The notes under the pieces were generated by a model. It searched no databases. It worked only from the letters and a program-made list of their open reading frames with translations, and was not told the DNA's origin. From NCBI GenBank assembly GCA_012516225.1, contig JAAYWX010000217.1, forward strand, positions 1 to 13,345: 13,345 bases of DNA. The letters run 5' to 3'. Within the stretch, counting starts at the first letter, position 1. The number at the start of each line of letters is the position of its first letter. The translations under genes and the position numbers were made by a program. This document shows positions 1 to 7,545 of this stretch, piece by piece. The stretch is from Clostridiales bacterium. Lineage in GTDB: Bacteria > Bacillota > Clostridia > Oscillospirales > Oscillospiraceae.

Positions 1-401
1 CCAACCACGTTCATAAAGCTACTGATGTTACCTCCAGTCAGATTGGAACGAAACTGTGCCTTTTTGCGAATCCAGTCAGCGCATTCGCGGGCAATCGCTT
101 TTTGGCTCAGTTCATTGCGTAGCTTGACCTCAAACTCAGTACCGTAAAGCGAACGCTCACGATTGAGGCGTGGGATGTAGAATTCGCGTTTTTCCTTTGG
201 AGCTTTCTCCTGGAGAAAGGTTGGCGAAGTAAAAATGAAGCGTAACTCATCAATGCCATCAAGCTGCTTTTTGAGGACTTGATAAGCATATATGGAAAAA
301 CACGCTGCCGCCACAGACAGCTTGTCTCCTTTTTTTATAGTGACCGTCAAATCGTCCTTAACGGTTTTGTTCACATTGTCAAGCATTTCCGGCATTTTCA
401 T
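1..401 (-). CDS. PLD-like/helicase defence protein, N-terminal part (runs off left edge)
   Basis: The frame is open without a stop from ATG at 401 to the window edge (133 codons). An AGGAG ribosome binding site lies 8 bases before the ATG. The product contains the stretches AAACFSIYAYQ, LRFIFTSPTF, REFYIPRLNRERSLYGTEFE and IARECADWIR. I recognise these as the N-terminal phospholipase-D-like region of large SNF2/DEAD-type helicase proteins, which usually sit beside a DNA methyltransferase and DUF4391 or type III-like restriction genes. The helicase motifs themselves would lie outside the window. By family, the expected role is ATP-dependent DNA translocation or cleavage in restriction-type phage defence, in the cytoplasm. 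It lies 27 bp downstream of an HTH remnant and probably shares its promoter. The family call rests on remembered sequence similarity; that a coding region is present is close to certain. Confidence 0.72.
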   Translation of the reverse strand, partial: MKMPEMLDNVNKTVKDDLTVTIKKGDKLSVAAACFSIYAYQVLKKQLDGIDELRFIFTSPTFLQEKAPKEKREFYIPRLNRERSLYGTEFEVKLRNELSQKAIARECADWIRKKAQFRSNLTGGNISSFMNVV

Positions 402-427
402 CGTGTTGGCTCCTAAACTTCCGTAGA

Positions 428-595
428 TTATTCTTTAATTTTGACATTACTCATACATTCATCTATCTCAGAGATTTTGAATTTATATTGTTTACCTACC
501 CGGTAAAACGGCAACTTGCCGTTCCAAGTGCGGACGGCATCTTCGTTCATATTGTCCTGGTCAAGCGTTTTTGTAACGCCATCGTCTAATTTAGC
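428..595 (-). pseudogene. excisionase/MerR-type helix-turn-helix remnant
   Basis: An open stretch of 55 codons, closed upstream by an in-frame TAG, ends in TAA at 428-430. The only in-frame ATG is at 550, behind a weak AGGA, which would give about 40 residues. The segment EDAVRTWNGKLPFYRVGKQY followed by KFKISEIDE is typical of the second helix and wing of HTH_17/excisionase-family DNA-binding proteins (pattern VRTW-x-GKLP-x-YRVGKQY-x-F). The first helix (usually LTVxEVAxYLxV) is missing, so the gene looks 5'-truncated or frame-disrupted. Small HTH proteins of this kind often precede restriction-type operons, which fits the PLD-helicase start 27 bp downstream. It could still be expressed as a short peptide. 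Confidence 0.5.
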
Positions 596-744
596 CTAAG
601 GCAATACTGTATAATGCCCCACTCATGACAGTGACGTGCATATGTTGGGACGCAACAGGACGCCGTTTCGTATAAGTTAACCGTCATTTTTGTGCCCTCT
701 TTTTCGGTCTCATAAGTCAGCAGTTTTTTGACGGTTATAGCCAT
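586..744 (-). CDS. possible small ORF of 52 codons, unknown
   Basis: ATG at 744 opens a 52-codon frame ending in TAG at 586-588. It lies about 25 bases downstream of the expected start of the 776-804 promoter and overlaps the HTH remnant by 10 bases in another frame. No ribosome binding site is visible in front of the ATG. The product (MAITVKKLLTYETEKEG...) is basic at its start, contains several Cys and His, and resembles nothing I recognise. It may be the decayed 5' part of the gene whose 3' part is the HTH remnant, or a leader peptide of the defence operon, or noise. Confidence 0.2.
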   Translation of the reverse strand: MAITVKKLLTYETEKEGTKMTVNLYETASCCVPTYARHCHEWGIIQYCLRLN

Positions 745-775
745 ATGAGTTTTTTAAAATAGGATGTATATGGAA

Positions 776-804
776 ATAATAACACTAAATAACTGTAAAT
801 TCAA
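776..804 (-). promoter_or_regulatory. SigA-type promoter of the HTH/helicase unit
   Basis: Read on the minus strand, TTGAAT (799-804) is followed after exactly 17 bases by TATTAT (776-781). This is a good vegetative promoter facing the defence genes. It overlaps the start of the plus-strand remnant at 799-924. Confidence 0.55.
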
Positions 805-924
805 CAAAAAACGCCTGCCTTAAAGAGACAAGAGAAAATATTTCAAAAAGAATGGGGAAGGGGTGCTTTTTTCTTGAGATATGAAGGGTTACCATCACTG
901 CCGGAATGGTGTCACTTGAAATAA
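799..924 (+). pseudogene. possible 3' remnant of a plus-strand gene
   Basis: This is a 41-codon open stretch without ATG, bounded by an in-frame TAA at 796-798 and ending in TAA at 922-924. It translates to a natural-looking C-terminus (EKIFQKEWGRGAFFLRYEG, then LPSLPEWCHLK). A hairpin with a T-run on the same strand begins 8 bp after the stop, as expected for a real gene end. I do not recognise the family. The missing 5' part suggests the tail of a gene cut when the neighbouring island was inserted or deleted. Confidence 0.3.
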
Positions 925-931
925 TCTCAAT

Positions 932-976
932 AAGTACCGGGACTGAGGTCAAACTCTTGGTCCCGGTACTTGTTTT
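932..976 (+). terminator. rho-independent terminator, plus strand
   Basis: Perfect 12-bp arms (932-943 with 960-971, AAGTACCGGGAC and its complement) enclose a smaller GAG/CTC stem and are followed by a T5 run (973-977). The T-run is only on the plus-strand side, so the stem serves the 799-924 remnant rather than the minus-strand genes. Confidence 0.7.
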
Positions 977-1076
977 TCACCGTTCCATTATTTTGCGGTT
1001 ACAAATACTTTGACGGTACCCAAATACCAAAGATTGAGGCTGAATGCAATTTTAATCCAGGCCTTTTCAATTATAA

Positions 1077-1117
1077 AAGAGCCTGAGAAACGCAAAATTA
1101 GCGTATCTCAGGCTCTT
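1077..1117 (-). terminator. terminator of the rpsB-tsf operon
   Basis: Perfect 12-bp arms (AAGAGCCTGAGA at 1077-1088, complement at 1106-1117) with an inner ACGC/GCGT stem (1090-1093 with 1101-1104). On the minus strand it is followed by a U-rich CTTTTATAATT tail. It lies about 107 bp past the tsf stop and ends the operon there, so no pyrH or frr follows as in many Firmicutes. Confidence 0.75.
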
Positions 1118-1223
1118 AAAGCTTTATTTTATATGCGCATCTTTAGAAATATCCTGAGCGAACAGGTGAAAATAGTGCCCATAATCTCAGAATTCAAAAC
1201 ATTCTAAATTTCTAAACAAATTG

Positions 1224-2147
1224 TTATTTTACAAGGCTTGCAATTTCAGAAGCAAAATCTTCCTGCTTTTTCTCAATGCCTTCGCCCTTTTCAAATCGAG
1301 TAAACCCGTTGATGGCAATTTTGCCGCCTACGGCCTTTGCAACTTCGGAAATATGCTGTTCAACGGAGATCTTATCACCCTTGACAAAAGCCTGCTGCAG
1401 GAGACAATTTTCCTCATAGAACTTGCCGACACGGCCCATAATCATTTTTTCAATGATGTTATCAGGCTTGTTTGCGTTCTTAGGATCTTCCTTAGCCTGA
1501 ATCATCAGAATTTCTTTTTCTTTCTCGATTACAGAGGGAGAAACATCGCTCTTGTCGCGGTAAGTTGGATTCATAGCCGCAATTTGCATTGCAATATCTT
1601 TGCCAAGCTCGATAACTTCATCCTTGCCTTCAAGCCCTTCGGAAAGCTCCATATTGACAATAACACCTATACGGCCTCCCATGTGGACATAAGGCACAGA
1701 GTATCCGGATGCATAGCGCGCAAAACGGCGAACCTTTATATTCTCTCCAATAACAAGAACTTTTTCCTGCTGTACCTGCTCAATTGTAAGGTCACTTCCG
1801 GGATATTTGCAGGCCATAAGCGCCTCAAGGTCGGCGGGGTTTTCCTTTGCAATGACAAGAGCTACATTCTTTGTAAAGTCTACAAAGACATCATTTTTAG
1901 CGACAAAATCGGTTTCAGCGTTAACTTCGACGACCACACCGACTCCATCGAAAACTTCGGCATAAGCAACGCCTTCTGCTGCAATTCGGCCGGACTTTTT
2001 CTGAGCGGCGGCAAGTCCTTTTTCGCGGAGCCACTCTATAGCCTTATCCATATCGCCGTCGGAAGCTTCAAGGGCCTTTTTGCAGTCCATCATGCCAACG
2101 CCGGTCATTTCACGCAAATTCTTAACGTCCTGTGCTGTGAATGCCAT
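1224..2147 (-). CDS. tsf: translation elongation factor Ts
   Basis: EF-Ts is the cytoplasmic nucleotide exchange factor that releases GDP from EF-Tu. The 307-residue product has the N-terminal UBA-like segment and the signature TGVGMMDCKKAL near residues 15-26, followed by AIEWLREKGLAAAQKKSGR and the core NAETDFVAKND, all diagnostic of the family. The length is slightly above the usual 280-300. The start is fixed by homology (MAFTAQDVKNLREMTG). The ribosome binding site GAGAGG is about 12 bases upstream, a longer gap than usual. It is the second gene of the rpsB-tsf operon, 116 bp after rpsB, and is followed by a clear terminator. Confidence 0.98.
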   Translation of the reverse strand: MAFTAQDVKNLREMTGVGMMDCKKALEASDGDMDKAIEWLREKGLAAAQKKSGRIAAEGVAYAEVFDGVGVVVEVNAETDFVAKNDVFVDFTKNVALVIAKENPADLEALMACKYPGSDLTIEQVQQEKVLVIGENIKVRRFARYASGYSVPYVHMGGRIGVIVNMELSEGLEGKDEVIELGKDIAMQIAAMNPTYRDKSDVSPSVIEKEKEILMIQAKEDPKNANKPDNIIEKMIMGRVGKFYEENCLLQQAFVKGDKISVEQHISEVAKAVGGKIAINGFTRFEKGEGIEKKQEDFASEIASLVK

Positions 2148-2177
2148 AAATATTTACATCCTCTCGTATTTATTAGT

Positions 2178-2227
2178 ACTGATAAGCCGTACCGGTGCAG
2201 GATATAAAACCCATTTCTTCTATCAGT
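2178..2227 (-). other. hairpin in the rpsB-tsf intergenic space
   Basis: The arms ACTGATA (2178-2184) and TATCAGT (2221-2227) are perfect complements around a 36-base loop that has its own GC-rich CCGGTACGG segment. It lies just before the tsf ribosome binding site and has no T-run, so it is not an obvious terminator. It could tune tsf translation or mRNA processing; this is inference. Confidence 0.3.
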
Positions 2228-2263
2228 CAAAGAAACTCTCGGCAGGGCTGAGCAGAAAAGAAC

Positions 2264-3028
2264 TTATTCCTCGTCAGAAACTTCCTCTTCTTTAACATCT
2301 GCTTCCGGTTCTGACTCTGTGTCCGCTTCGGGAACTTCTGCATCCTGTCCCTGACGTCCTTCCTGAACCGCGCTTGCCATTGCTGCGGAAATAAGACGAA
2401 TAGCACGGATAGCATCGTCGTTTCCGGGGATGACGTAATCTATTTCATCGGGGTCGCAGTTGGTATCGACAATTGCGATTATTGGAATGCCAAGTTTGCG
2501 AGCCTCGGCAATTGCGTTGTGCTCCTTGCGCGGGTCAACAACGAACAGGGCACCGGGCAACTTCTTCATTTCCTTGACGCCGCCGAGGTATTTTTCAAGC
2601 TTTTCAATCTCATTTGTCAGTTTGATGACTTCTTTTTTAGGCAGCATATCGAAAGTTCCGTCCTCCTGCATCCTGCGGAGCTGGGCAAGACGGTCTATAC
2701 GTGTGCGCATGGTTTTAAAGTTTGTGAGCATTCCACCGAGCCAGCGGGCGTTCACATAGTACTGGCCGACGCGCTGGGCTTCTTCGCGGACTGCATCCTG
2801 AGCCTGCTTCTTTGTTCCGACAAAGAGAATATTTTCGCCGCGAGAGGCGAGATCGCGCACGAAGTCATAGGCTTCTTCAAGTTTTTTTACAGTTTTCTGG
2901 AGGTCGATGATGTATATGCCGTTGCGCTCCATGTAGATGTACTCGGCCATTTTGGGGTTCCACCTTCTGGTCTGGTGACCAAAGTGAACGCCCGCTTCCA
3001 GAAGCTGTTTCATTGATACTACTGACAT
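2264..3028 (-). CDS. rpsB: 30S ribosomal protein S2
   Basis: S2 is a late-assembling protein of the small ribosomal subunit. The 254-residue product begins MSVVSMKQLLEAGVHFGHQT and carries RRWNPKMAEYIYMERNGIYI and VVDPRKEHNAIAEARKLGIP, all hallmarks of S2. After about residue 228 it has a very acidic, low-complexity tail rich in Glu and Asp, which makes it longer than the usual 230-240 residues; such tails occur in clostridial S2 proteins. An AGGAGG ribosome binding site lies 8 bases before the ATG. It is first in the operon with tsf and has its own promoter and a leader of about 115 nt. Confidence 0.98.
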   Translation of the reverse strand: MSVVSMKQLLEAGVHFGHQTRRWNPKMAEYIYMERNGIYIIDLQKTVKKLEEAYDFVRDLASRGENILFVGTKKQAQDAVREEAQRVGQYYVNARWLGGMLTNFKTMRTRIDRLAQLRRMQEDGTFDMLPKKEVIKLTNEIEKLEKYLGGVKEMKKLPGALFVVDPRKEHNAIAEARKLGIPIIAIVDTNCDPDEIDYVIPGNDDAIRAIRLISAAMASAVQEGRQGQDAEVPEADTESEPEADVKEEEVSDEE

Positions 3029-3059
3029 TTTTTATTCCTCCTGTATTGTTGTTTTCCTC

Positions 3060-3133
3060 CGGAGAAATCAACTCGCCCGCCCAGCCGCTGCACAATCTCC
3101 ACAAACGGCCACAAGGAGGACGATCCTTCTCCG
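3060..3133 (-). promoter_or_regulatory. rpsB leader with long-range pairing (candidate S2 autoregulation site)
   Basis: Between the predicted transcription start (about 3143) and the rpsB ribosome binding site, CGGAGAA near the 5' end of the transcript (3127-3133) is a perfect complement of TTCTCCG just before the ribosome binding region (3060-3066). This would close a domain of about 74 nt containing GC-rich inner segments. Such a closing stem is the usual shape of ribosomal-protein leaders. That S2 binds here is inference. Confidence 0.35.
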
Positions 3134-3149
3134 TGCGTAATGCCTTGGT

Positions 3150-3178
3150 ATTATAACAGACAAAACTTGATTTTACAA
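3150..3178 (-). promoter_or_regulatory. SigA promoter of rpsB-tsf
   Basis: Minus strand: TTGTAA (3173-3178), 17-base spacer, perfect TATAAT (3150-3155). Transcription would start near 3143. Confidence 0.8.
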
Positions 3179-3387
3179 GATGTTTTGCCAAAAAATTCGG
3201 CATTTTCAATAGAATTTTTAATTTGCCGGATAATTTAAGAGAAAATGCAATATTGTTGTATGCAGTTTTGGCATTTTTTAAACATTGCAATAAATGAACA
3301 GACTAAAAAATATTTGAGTAACAGCGGCAAACAGCCTCTATTTTTAGTTAGAGCTACATATCCGTATTCATTTAATTTGTATCGACA

Positions 3388-3436
3388 GCAAAACGCGAAA
3401 GGAAAACGGTTTTAAACCGAACCTTTCGCGTTTTGT
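3388..3436 (-). terminator. terminator-like hairpin after pyruvate carboxylase
   Basis: Arms of 13-14 bp (AAAACGCGAAAGG at 3390-3402, complement at 3422-3434) flank an inner self-complementary CGGTTT-T-AAACCG. On the minus strand the second arm ends in CGCGTTTT, which supplies a short U-run. It begins 19 bp past the pyc stop. The 210 bp between it and the rpsB promoter show no gene. Confidence 0.65.
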
Positions 3437-3454
3437 CTATATTTTAGGTTTTGA

Positions 3455-6400
3455 CTATTTTATGGTGGCGAGCAATTCACCGGCGACAACAGTTTGACCT
3501 GGCTTTACAAAAATTTGGTCAATAGTACCGGACATACGGGCAACTACGCTGGTTTCCATTTTCATGGCTTCGACTACCGCAATCACCTGATTTTCAGTTA
3601 CTTTATCCCCGGGTTTCACCTCAACTTTGGTTACGGCACCGGGAATGGATGCACCGATCTGACTTTTATCTTCCGGATTGGCAAGAACCGCTTGTTTGAC
3701 ACTTGCAACAGCCTTTTTGTCGGGAACCGCAACTTCGCGGCGCATACCGTTGAGTTCAAACTGAACATTGCGGGTACCGTCCTCGTTGAGATCGCCCAAA
3801 CCAATATATTTTATGACGAGAGTTTTTCCGTCCTCAATATTTATTCGGGTTGTCTCGCCGAGCGCCATGCCGTTGAAGAAAACGTGGCTTGCCATGCGGG
3901 TAAGGTAACCGTATTCCTTGCGGTGCTGGCGATATTCCTTATATACCTTTGGATAGAGGCAATATGAAAGCATGGCTCTCATATTGATTTCTTCCCCGTT
4001 CATGAAGGGCTCCATTTCCTTGCGCACTTCGTCGAAATCTATCGGGTCGAGGATTTCGCCCGGACGGCAGGTGATCGGCTTTTCTCCTTTTAGAACCACT
4101 CTCTGCAGGTCTTCGGGGAAACCCCATGCGGGCTGGCCCATCATTCCTTTGAAGTAATCGACAACAGAGTCGGGGAAGGTCAAGGCTTCTCCGCGCTCAA
4201 CAATGTTCTCGGGCGTAAGGTCGTTCTGAACCATAAATATCGCAAGGTCTCCGACCATCTTTGAGGAAGGCGTGACTTTTACGATATCTCCGAGCATTCT
4301 GTTGACAGTAGCATACATTTCCTCAACCTCGACGAAACGGTTGCCTAAGCCGAGCGACTCAACCTGCGGCTGAAGGTTGGTATACTGTCCGCCAGGAATC
4401 TCGTACTTGTAAATTTCAGTAACAGGGGATCTTAAACCGCTGTCGAATTTCTCATAGCGCAGGCGTACATCCGCCCAGTAGTTGGTAAGTTTCTGGAGTT
4501 CGTCAAGATTGAGACCGGTATCGCGTTCATGGCCTTCAAGAGCGGCAACAACGGCATTCATGGACGGCTGGCTGGTAAGTGAGGACATGGATGAAATTGC
4601 AACGTCCACGATGTCCACACCCGCTTCCGCAGCCATTAAAAGGGTCGCCACCTGATTGCCGCTGATATCGTGGGTATGAAGATGAATCGGCACACCTACC
4701 TCATTTTTCAGTGCGGTAACAAGCTTCTTAGCGGCATAGGGCTTCAGAAGACCGGACATATCCTTTATTGCGATAATATGGGCTCCGCGCCGTTCAAGCT
4801 CCTTCGCCATATTGACATAGTATTCAAGCGTATACTTGTCGCGCTTCGGGTCGAGGATATCGCCCGTATAGCAGATAGTCGCTTCGCAGATCTTACCCTG
4901 CTTTATAACTTCGTCCATTGCGACTTCCATACCGGGTATCCAGTTGAGCGAGTCAAAGACGCGGAACACATCTATTCCGCTTTTTGCCGCTTCCTTAACG
5001 AACTCGCGTATCAGGTTGTCGGGATAGTTTTTATATCCTACGGCATTGGCACCGCGGAGCAGCATCTGGAAAGGAATGTTCGGGATCTTTTTGCGGAGCA
5101 TATCAAGACGGTCCCACGGCGACTCATGCAAATAGCGGTAGGCAACGTCGAAAGTAGCCCCGCCCCACATTTCAAGGGAGAAACAGTCTGACAAAATCGC
5201 GGCGGTGCCTTCGGCACCTTTGACCATGTCGCGCGTGCGTACGCGGGTGCTTAAAAGCGACTGGTGCGCATCACGCATTGTGGTATCAGTAATGAGAAGC
5301 TTCTTCTGCTCAAGAACCCATTTCTTTACTGCATCAGGTCCTTCCCTGTCAAGGAGTTGCTTAAGCCCGGGCTTCGCAGGGTAATCTACAACGGGATAGC
5401 GGGGTTCGTTGTACTGCTTTCTCTCCATATCGGGATTGTCCACCTGAATTTTTGCTATATACTTCAGAACACGGGTGGCTCGGTCGCGGGAGAGGTTGAG
5501 GTCAAAGAGAATCGGAGTTTCGTCTATGAATTTGGTGTGGCATTTGCCTTTGTGGAATGTGGGATGGTGGAGAATGTTTGTAATAAAAGGAATATTGGTT
5601 TTTACCCCGCGGACATGAACTTCGTTTATCGCGCGGAGCGAACGGCGGCAGACACCCTCAAAAGTTTTGTCCCAGCATGTGACCTTTACAAGCAGAGAAT
5701 CATAGTATGGCGAAATGACGGCACCCGCACCTGCACAGCCGCCGTCAAGGCGGACGCCGAACCCTCCGCCGCTGCTGTATGCGGTAATTTTTCCGCAGTC
5801 GGGAGCGAAATTGTTGGCGGGATCCTCCGTCGTGACACGGCACTGAATGGAATAGCCGTTAAATTCGACATCGCTCTGCTTTTCAAGCCCTATGAGCGGA
5901 TAAGACAGCGGCTTGCCCTCCGCTATGAGTATCTGGGCTCTGACAATGTCTATGCCCGTAATCATTTCAGTTACAGTATGCTCAACCTGTATGCGCGGGT
6001 TCATTTCTATGAAGTAGTGATTGCCGTTTTTGTCAACAAGAAACTCGATTGTACCTGCATTGGTATATCCGACGCTCTCCGCTATCTTTACGGCATCGGC
6101 GTGGAGCCTTTCGCGGACTTCCTGCGGAACGGAAGACGCGGGAGCGAACTCGACTACTTTCTGATAGCGGCTCTGGAGAGAGCATTCACGCTCACCGAGA
6201 TTCATTACATGGCCGTGTTCGTCCGCAAGAATCTGAACTTCTATATGTTTGGGTTCTACGAGATATTTTTCAATGAAGATATCGTCGTTTCCAAAAGCCT
6301 TTTTCGCCTCGCTCCGGACAAGCTCGAAAGCGGGTTTCACATCATCTTCGCAGGCGCAAAGACGCATACCACGCCCGCCGCCGCCTGCGGCAGCCTTTAA

Positions 6401-6883
6401 AATTATGGGAAAGCCGTAACTCTTGGCTTTTTCAAGCGCATCATCGGCATCGCGCAGCGGCTCTGTGCTGCCGGGTATGGTGGGAACACCGCACTTTATC
6501 GCGATAGACTTTGCGTTCAGCTTATCGCCCATCTTATCAAGTATGTCTGAATTAGGGCCTATGAACTTGATTCCAGCCTCTTCGCAGGCGCGTGCAAATT
6601 CCGCGTTTTCAGAAAGAAAGCCGTATCCGGGATGTATCGCGTCCACACCACGGCGCTTTGCAAGGTCTATTATTGCGGGGATGTCCAAATACGCGCCAAG
6701 AGGACTCTTGTTTTCTCCTATGAGATAAGCCTCGTCAGCCTTTATGCGGAAAAGGCTCAGCGTGTCCTCGTTGGAGTACATAGCAACAGTGCTAATTCCC
6801 AGTTCGTTGCAGGCTCGGAATATTCGTATTGCAATCTCGCCGCGGTTTGCGACGAGAATCTTCTTAAACTGCCTTTCTGCCAT
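3455..6883 (-). CDS. pyc: pyruvate carboxylase (single chain)
   Basis: This cytoplasmic biotin enzyme carboxylates pyruvate to oxaloacetate using ATP and bicarbonate, an anaplerotic step. Its 1142 residues match the one-chain form (about 1150). Order: biotin carboxylase with ATP-grasp (about 1-450; KILVANRGEIAIRIFRACNE at the start, glycine loop AAAGGGGRGMR, EMNPRIQVEHTVTEMITGID); carboxyltransferase TIM barrel (about 530-810; TTMRDAHQSLLSTRVRTRDM, DVFRVFDSLNW, metal-binding HLHTHD); the linking PYC/OADA region; and a biotinyl domain with EAMKMET, where Lys1108 is the biotin site. A GAGAGGG ribosome binding site precedes the ATG. It is flanked by its own promoter and terminator-like hairpin, so it is probably monocistronic. 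No frameshift is seen. Confidence 0.98.
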   Translation of the reverse strand: MAERQFKKILVANRGEIAIRIFRACNELGISTVAMYSNEDTLSLFRIKADEAYLIGENKSPLGAYLDIPAIIDLAKRRGVDAIHPGYGFLSENAEFARACEEAGIKFIGPNSDILDKMGDKLNAKSIAIKCGVPTIPGSTEPLRDADDALEKAKSYGFPIILKAAAGGGGRGMRLCACEDDVKPAFELVRSEAKKAFGNDDIFIEKYLVEPKHIEVQILADEHGHVMNLGERECSLQSRYQKVVEFAPASSVPQEVRERLHADAVKIAESVGYTNAGTIEFLVDKNGNHYFIEMNPRIQVEHTVTEMITGIDIVRAQILIAEGKPLSYPLIGLEKQSDVEFNGYSIQCRVTTEDPANNFAPDCGKITAYSSGGGFGVRLDGGCAGAGAVISPYYDSLLVKVTCWDKTFEGVCRRSLRAINEVHVRGVKTNIPFITNILHHPTFHKGKCHTKFIDETPILFDLNLSRDRATRVLKYIAKIQVDNPDMERKQYNEPRYPVVDYPAKPGLKQLLDREGPDAVKKWVLEQKKLLITDTTMRDAHQSLLSTRVRTRDMVKGAEGTAAILSDCFSLEMWGGATFDVAYRYLHESPWDRLDMLRKKIPNIPFQMLLRGANAVGYKNYPDNLIREFVKEAAKSGIDVFRVFDSLNWIPGMEVAMDEVIKQGKICEATICYTGDILDPKRDKYTLEYYVNMAKELERRGAHIIAIKDMSGLLKPYAAKKLVTALKNEVGVPIHLHTHDISGNQVATLLMAAEAGVDIVDVAISSMSSLTSQPSMNAVVAALEGHERDTGLNLDELQKLTNYWADVRLRYEKFDSGLRSPVTEIYKYEIPGGQYTNLQPQVESLGLGNRFVEVEEMYATVNRMLGDIVKVTPSSKMVGDLAIFMVQNDLTPENIVERGEALTFPDSVVDYFKGMMGQPAWGFPEDLQRVVLKGEKPITCRPGEILDPIDFDEVRKEMEPFMNGEEINMRAMLSYCLYPKVYKEYRQHRKEYGYLTRMASHVFFNGMALGETTRINIEDGKTLVIKYIGLGDLNEDGTRNVQFELNGMRREVAVPDKKAVASVKQAVLANPEDKSQIGASIPGAVTKVEVKPGDKVTENQVIAVVEAMKMETSVVARMSGTIDQIFVKPGQTVVAGELLATIK

Positions 6884-6918
6884 ATGTTTTCCCTCTCTTT
6901 GCCAAAATGGTTATCACG

Positions 6919-6942
6919 TTTTGCAAGTTTTAACTCGCAAAA
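6919..6942 (-). promoter_or_regulatory. dyad in the pyruvate carboxylase leader
   Basis: TTTTGCAAGTT (6919-6929) and AACTCGCAAAA (6932-6942) are 11-bp arms with one mismatch (a G-U pair in minus-strand RNA) and a 2-base centre. The dyad lies 19 bp downstream of the -10 box and before the ribosome binding site, so it could be an operator for a dimeric repressor. The regulator is unknown. Confidence 0.4.
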
Positions 6943-6960
6943 TTGCATTTTCATAAGGAT

Positions 6961-6989
6961 ATTATATCGGCAAAATTCTCTGAATACAA
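6961..6989 (-). promoter_or_regulatory. SigA promoter of pyruvate carboxylase
   Basis: Minus strand: TTGTAT (6984-6989), 17-base spacer, perfect TATAAT (6961-6966). The 175 bp between this promoter and the ylmC stop hold no convincing gene. Confidence 0.75.
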
Positions 6990-7165
6990 GCAAATTTATT
7001 ATTGCGGGATTAATTCATGATACCAGCCAAAGAAAATCACGGAGTATGCCCGCAAATCTGTCAAATGCAATAAATCATATTTGTTATAATGTAATAACAT
7101 CTCATTCAAGCTATGAAGGTTTTCAAGGCAGAAAAGCTCGAAGAAGCCAAGGTAAAAACTGATGT

Positions 7166-7474
7166 CTAAAGCTTATATCTGTCATCGAACTGCCATGTAA
7201 ACCATGGGCGTTTTATTCGTTTACCGCGCCGGTATTCGCCGGGAATTTCTACAAGTACTATATCACTGCCTATGCGTTTTATGCAGTCCCATGGAATTAT
7301 ATAATCGTCCTCGCGCCAGAAAAGACCGAGAAGCTTGCACCTTCCCGGAACTATCAAGGCAACAACTTTTCCAATGCCTATGTCTATCAGGGCATCATAG
7401 ACATAGCCGAGCCGCTGGCCATCGCAGACGTTTACAACCTCTTTATAGCGGAAATCTTCAATGCGGCATTCCAT
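7166..7474 (-). CDS. ylmC: YlmC/YmxH-family PRC-barrel sporulation protein
   Basis: A 102-residue protein with a PRC-barrel fold: MECRIEDFRYKEVVNVCDGQ, then RLGYVYDALIDIGIGKVVAL, then a beta-rich half ending near YIIPWDCIKRIG-x-DIVLVEI. The family is conserved in spore formers and is commonly found just after sigG in Clostridia. Its molecular role is not well defined. Length is typical (80-105). A GGGGGTG ribosome binding site precedes the ATG. A short dyad (CGTATC-TAT-GATACG, 7486-7500) lies just upstream, in the 71-bp gap after sigG. It is normally co-transcribed with sigG, so interruption of sigG may also change its expression. Confidence 0.85.
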   Translation of the reverse strand: MECRIEDFRYKEVVNVCDGQRLGYVYDALIDIGIGKVVALIVPGRCKLLGLFWREDDYIIPWDCIKRIGSDIVLVEIPGEYRRGKRIKRPWFTWQFDDRYKL

Positions 7475-7545
7475 AAAAACACCCCCGTATCTATGATACG
7501 AGAGGTGATGTTTGTCCTATTACAAAATTTTCTGTCAAAAAATCA

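Noticed and set aside
1010..1207. A 65-codon plus-strand frame downstream of tsf
   Set aside because: It runs straight through the operon terminator hairpin (1077-1117) and has no ribosome binding site.
1221..2207. A 328-codon open frame on the plus strand opposite tsf
   Set aside because: It is fully antisense to the clear EF-Ts gene, has no ribosome binding site, and its composition is the shadow of the tsf codons.
5264..6400. A 378-codon open frame on the plus strand opposite pyruvate carboxylase
   Set aside because: It is antisense to the conserved biotin carboxylase and carboxyltransferase domains and has no recognisable protein features.
7113..7169. An 18-codon plus-strand ORF (MKVFKAEKLEEAKVKTDV) with TATAAT upstream at 7085-7090
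   Set aside because: It has no ribosome binding site and a poor -35, overlaps the ylmC stop, and is too short to judge.
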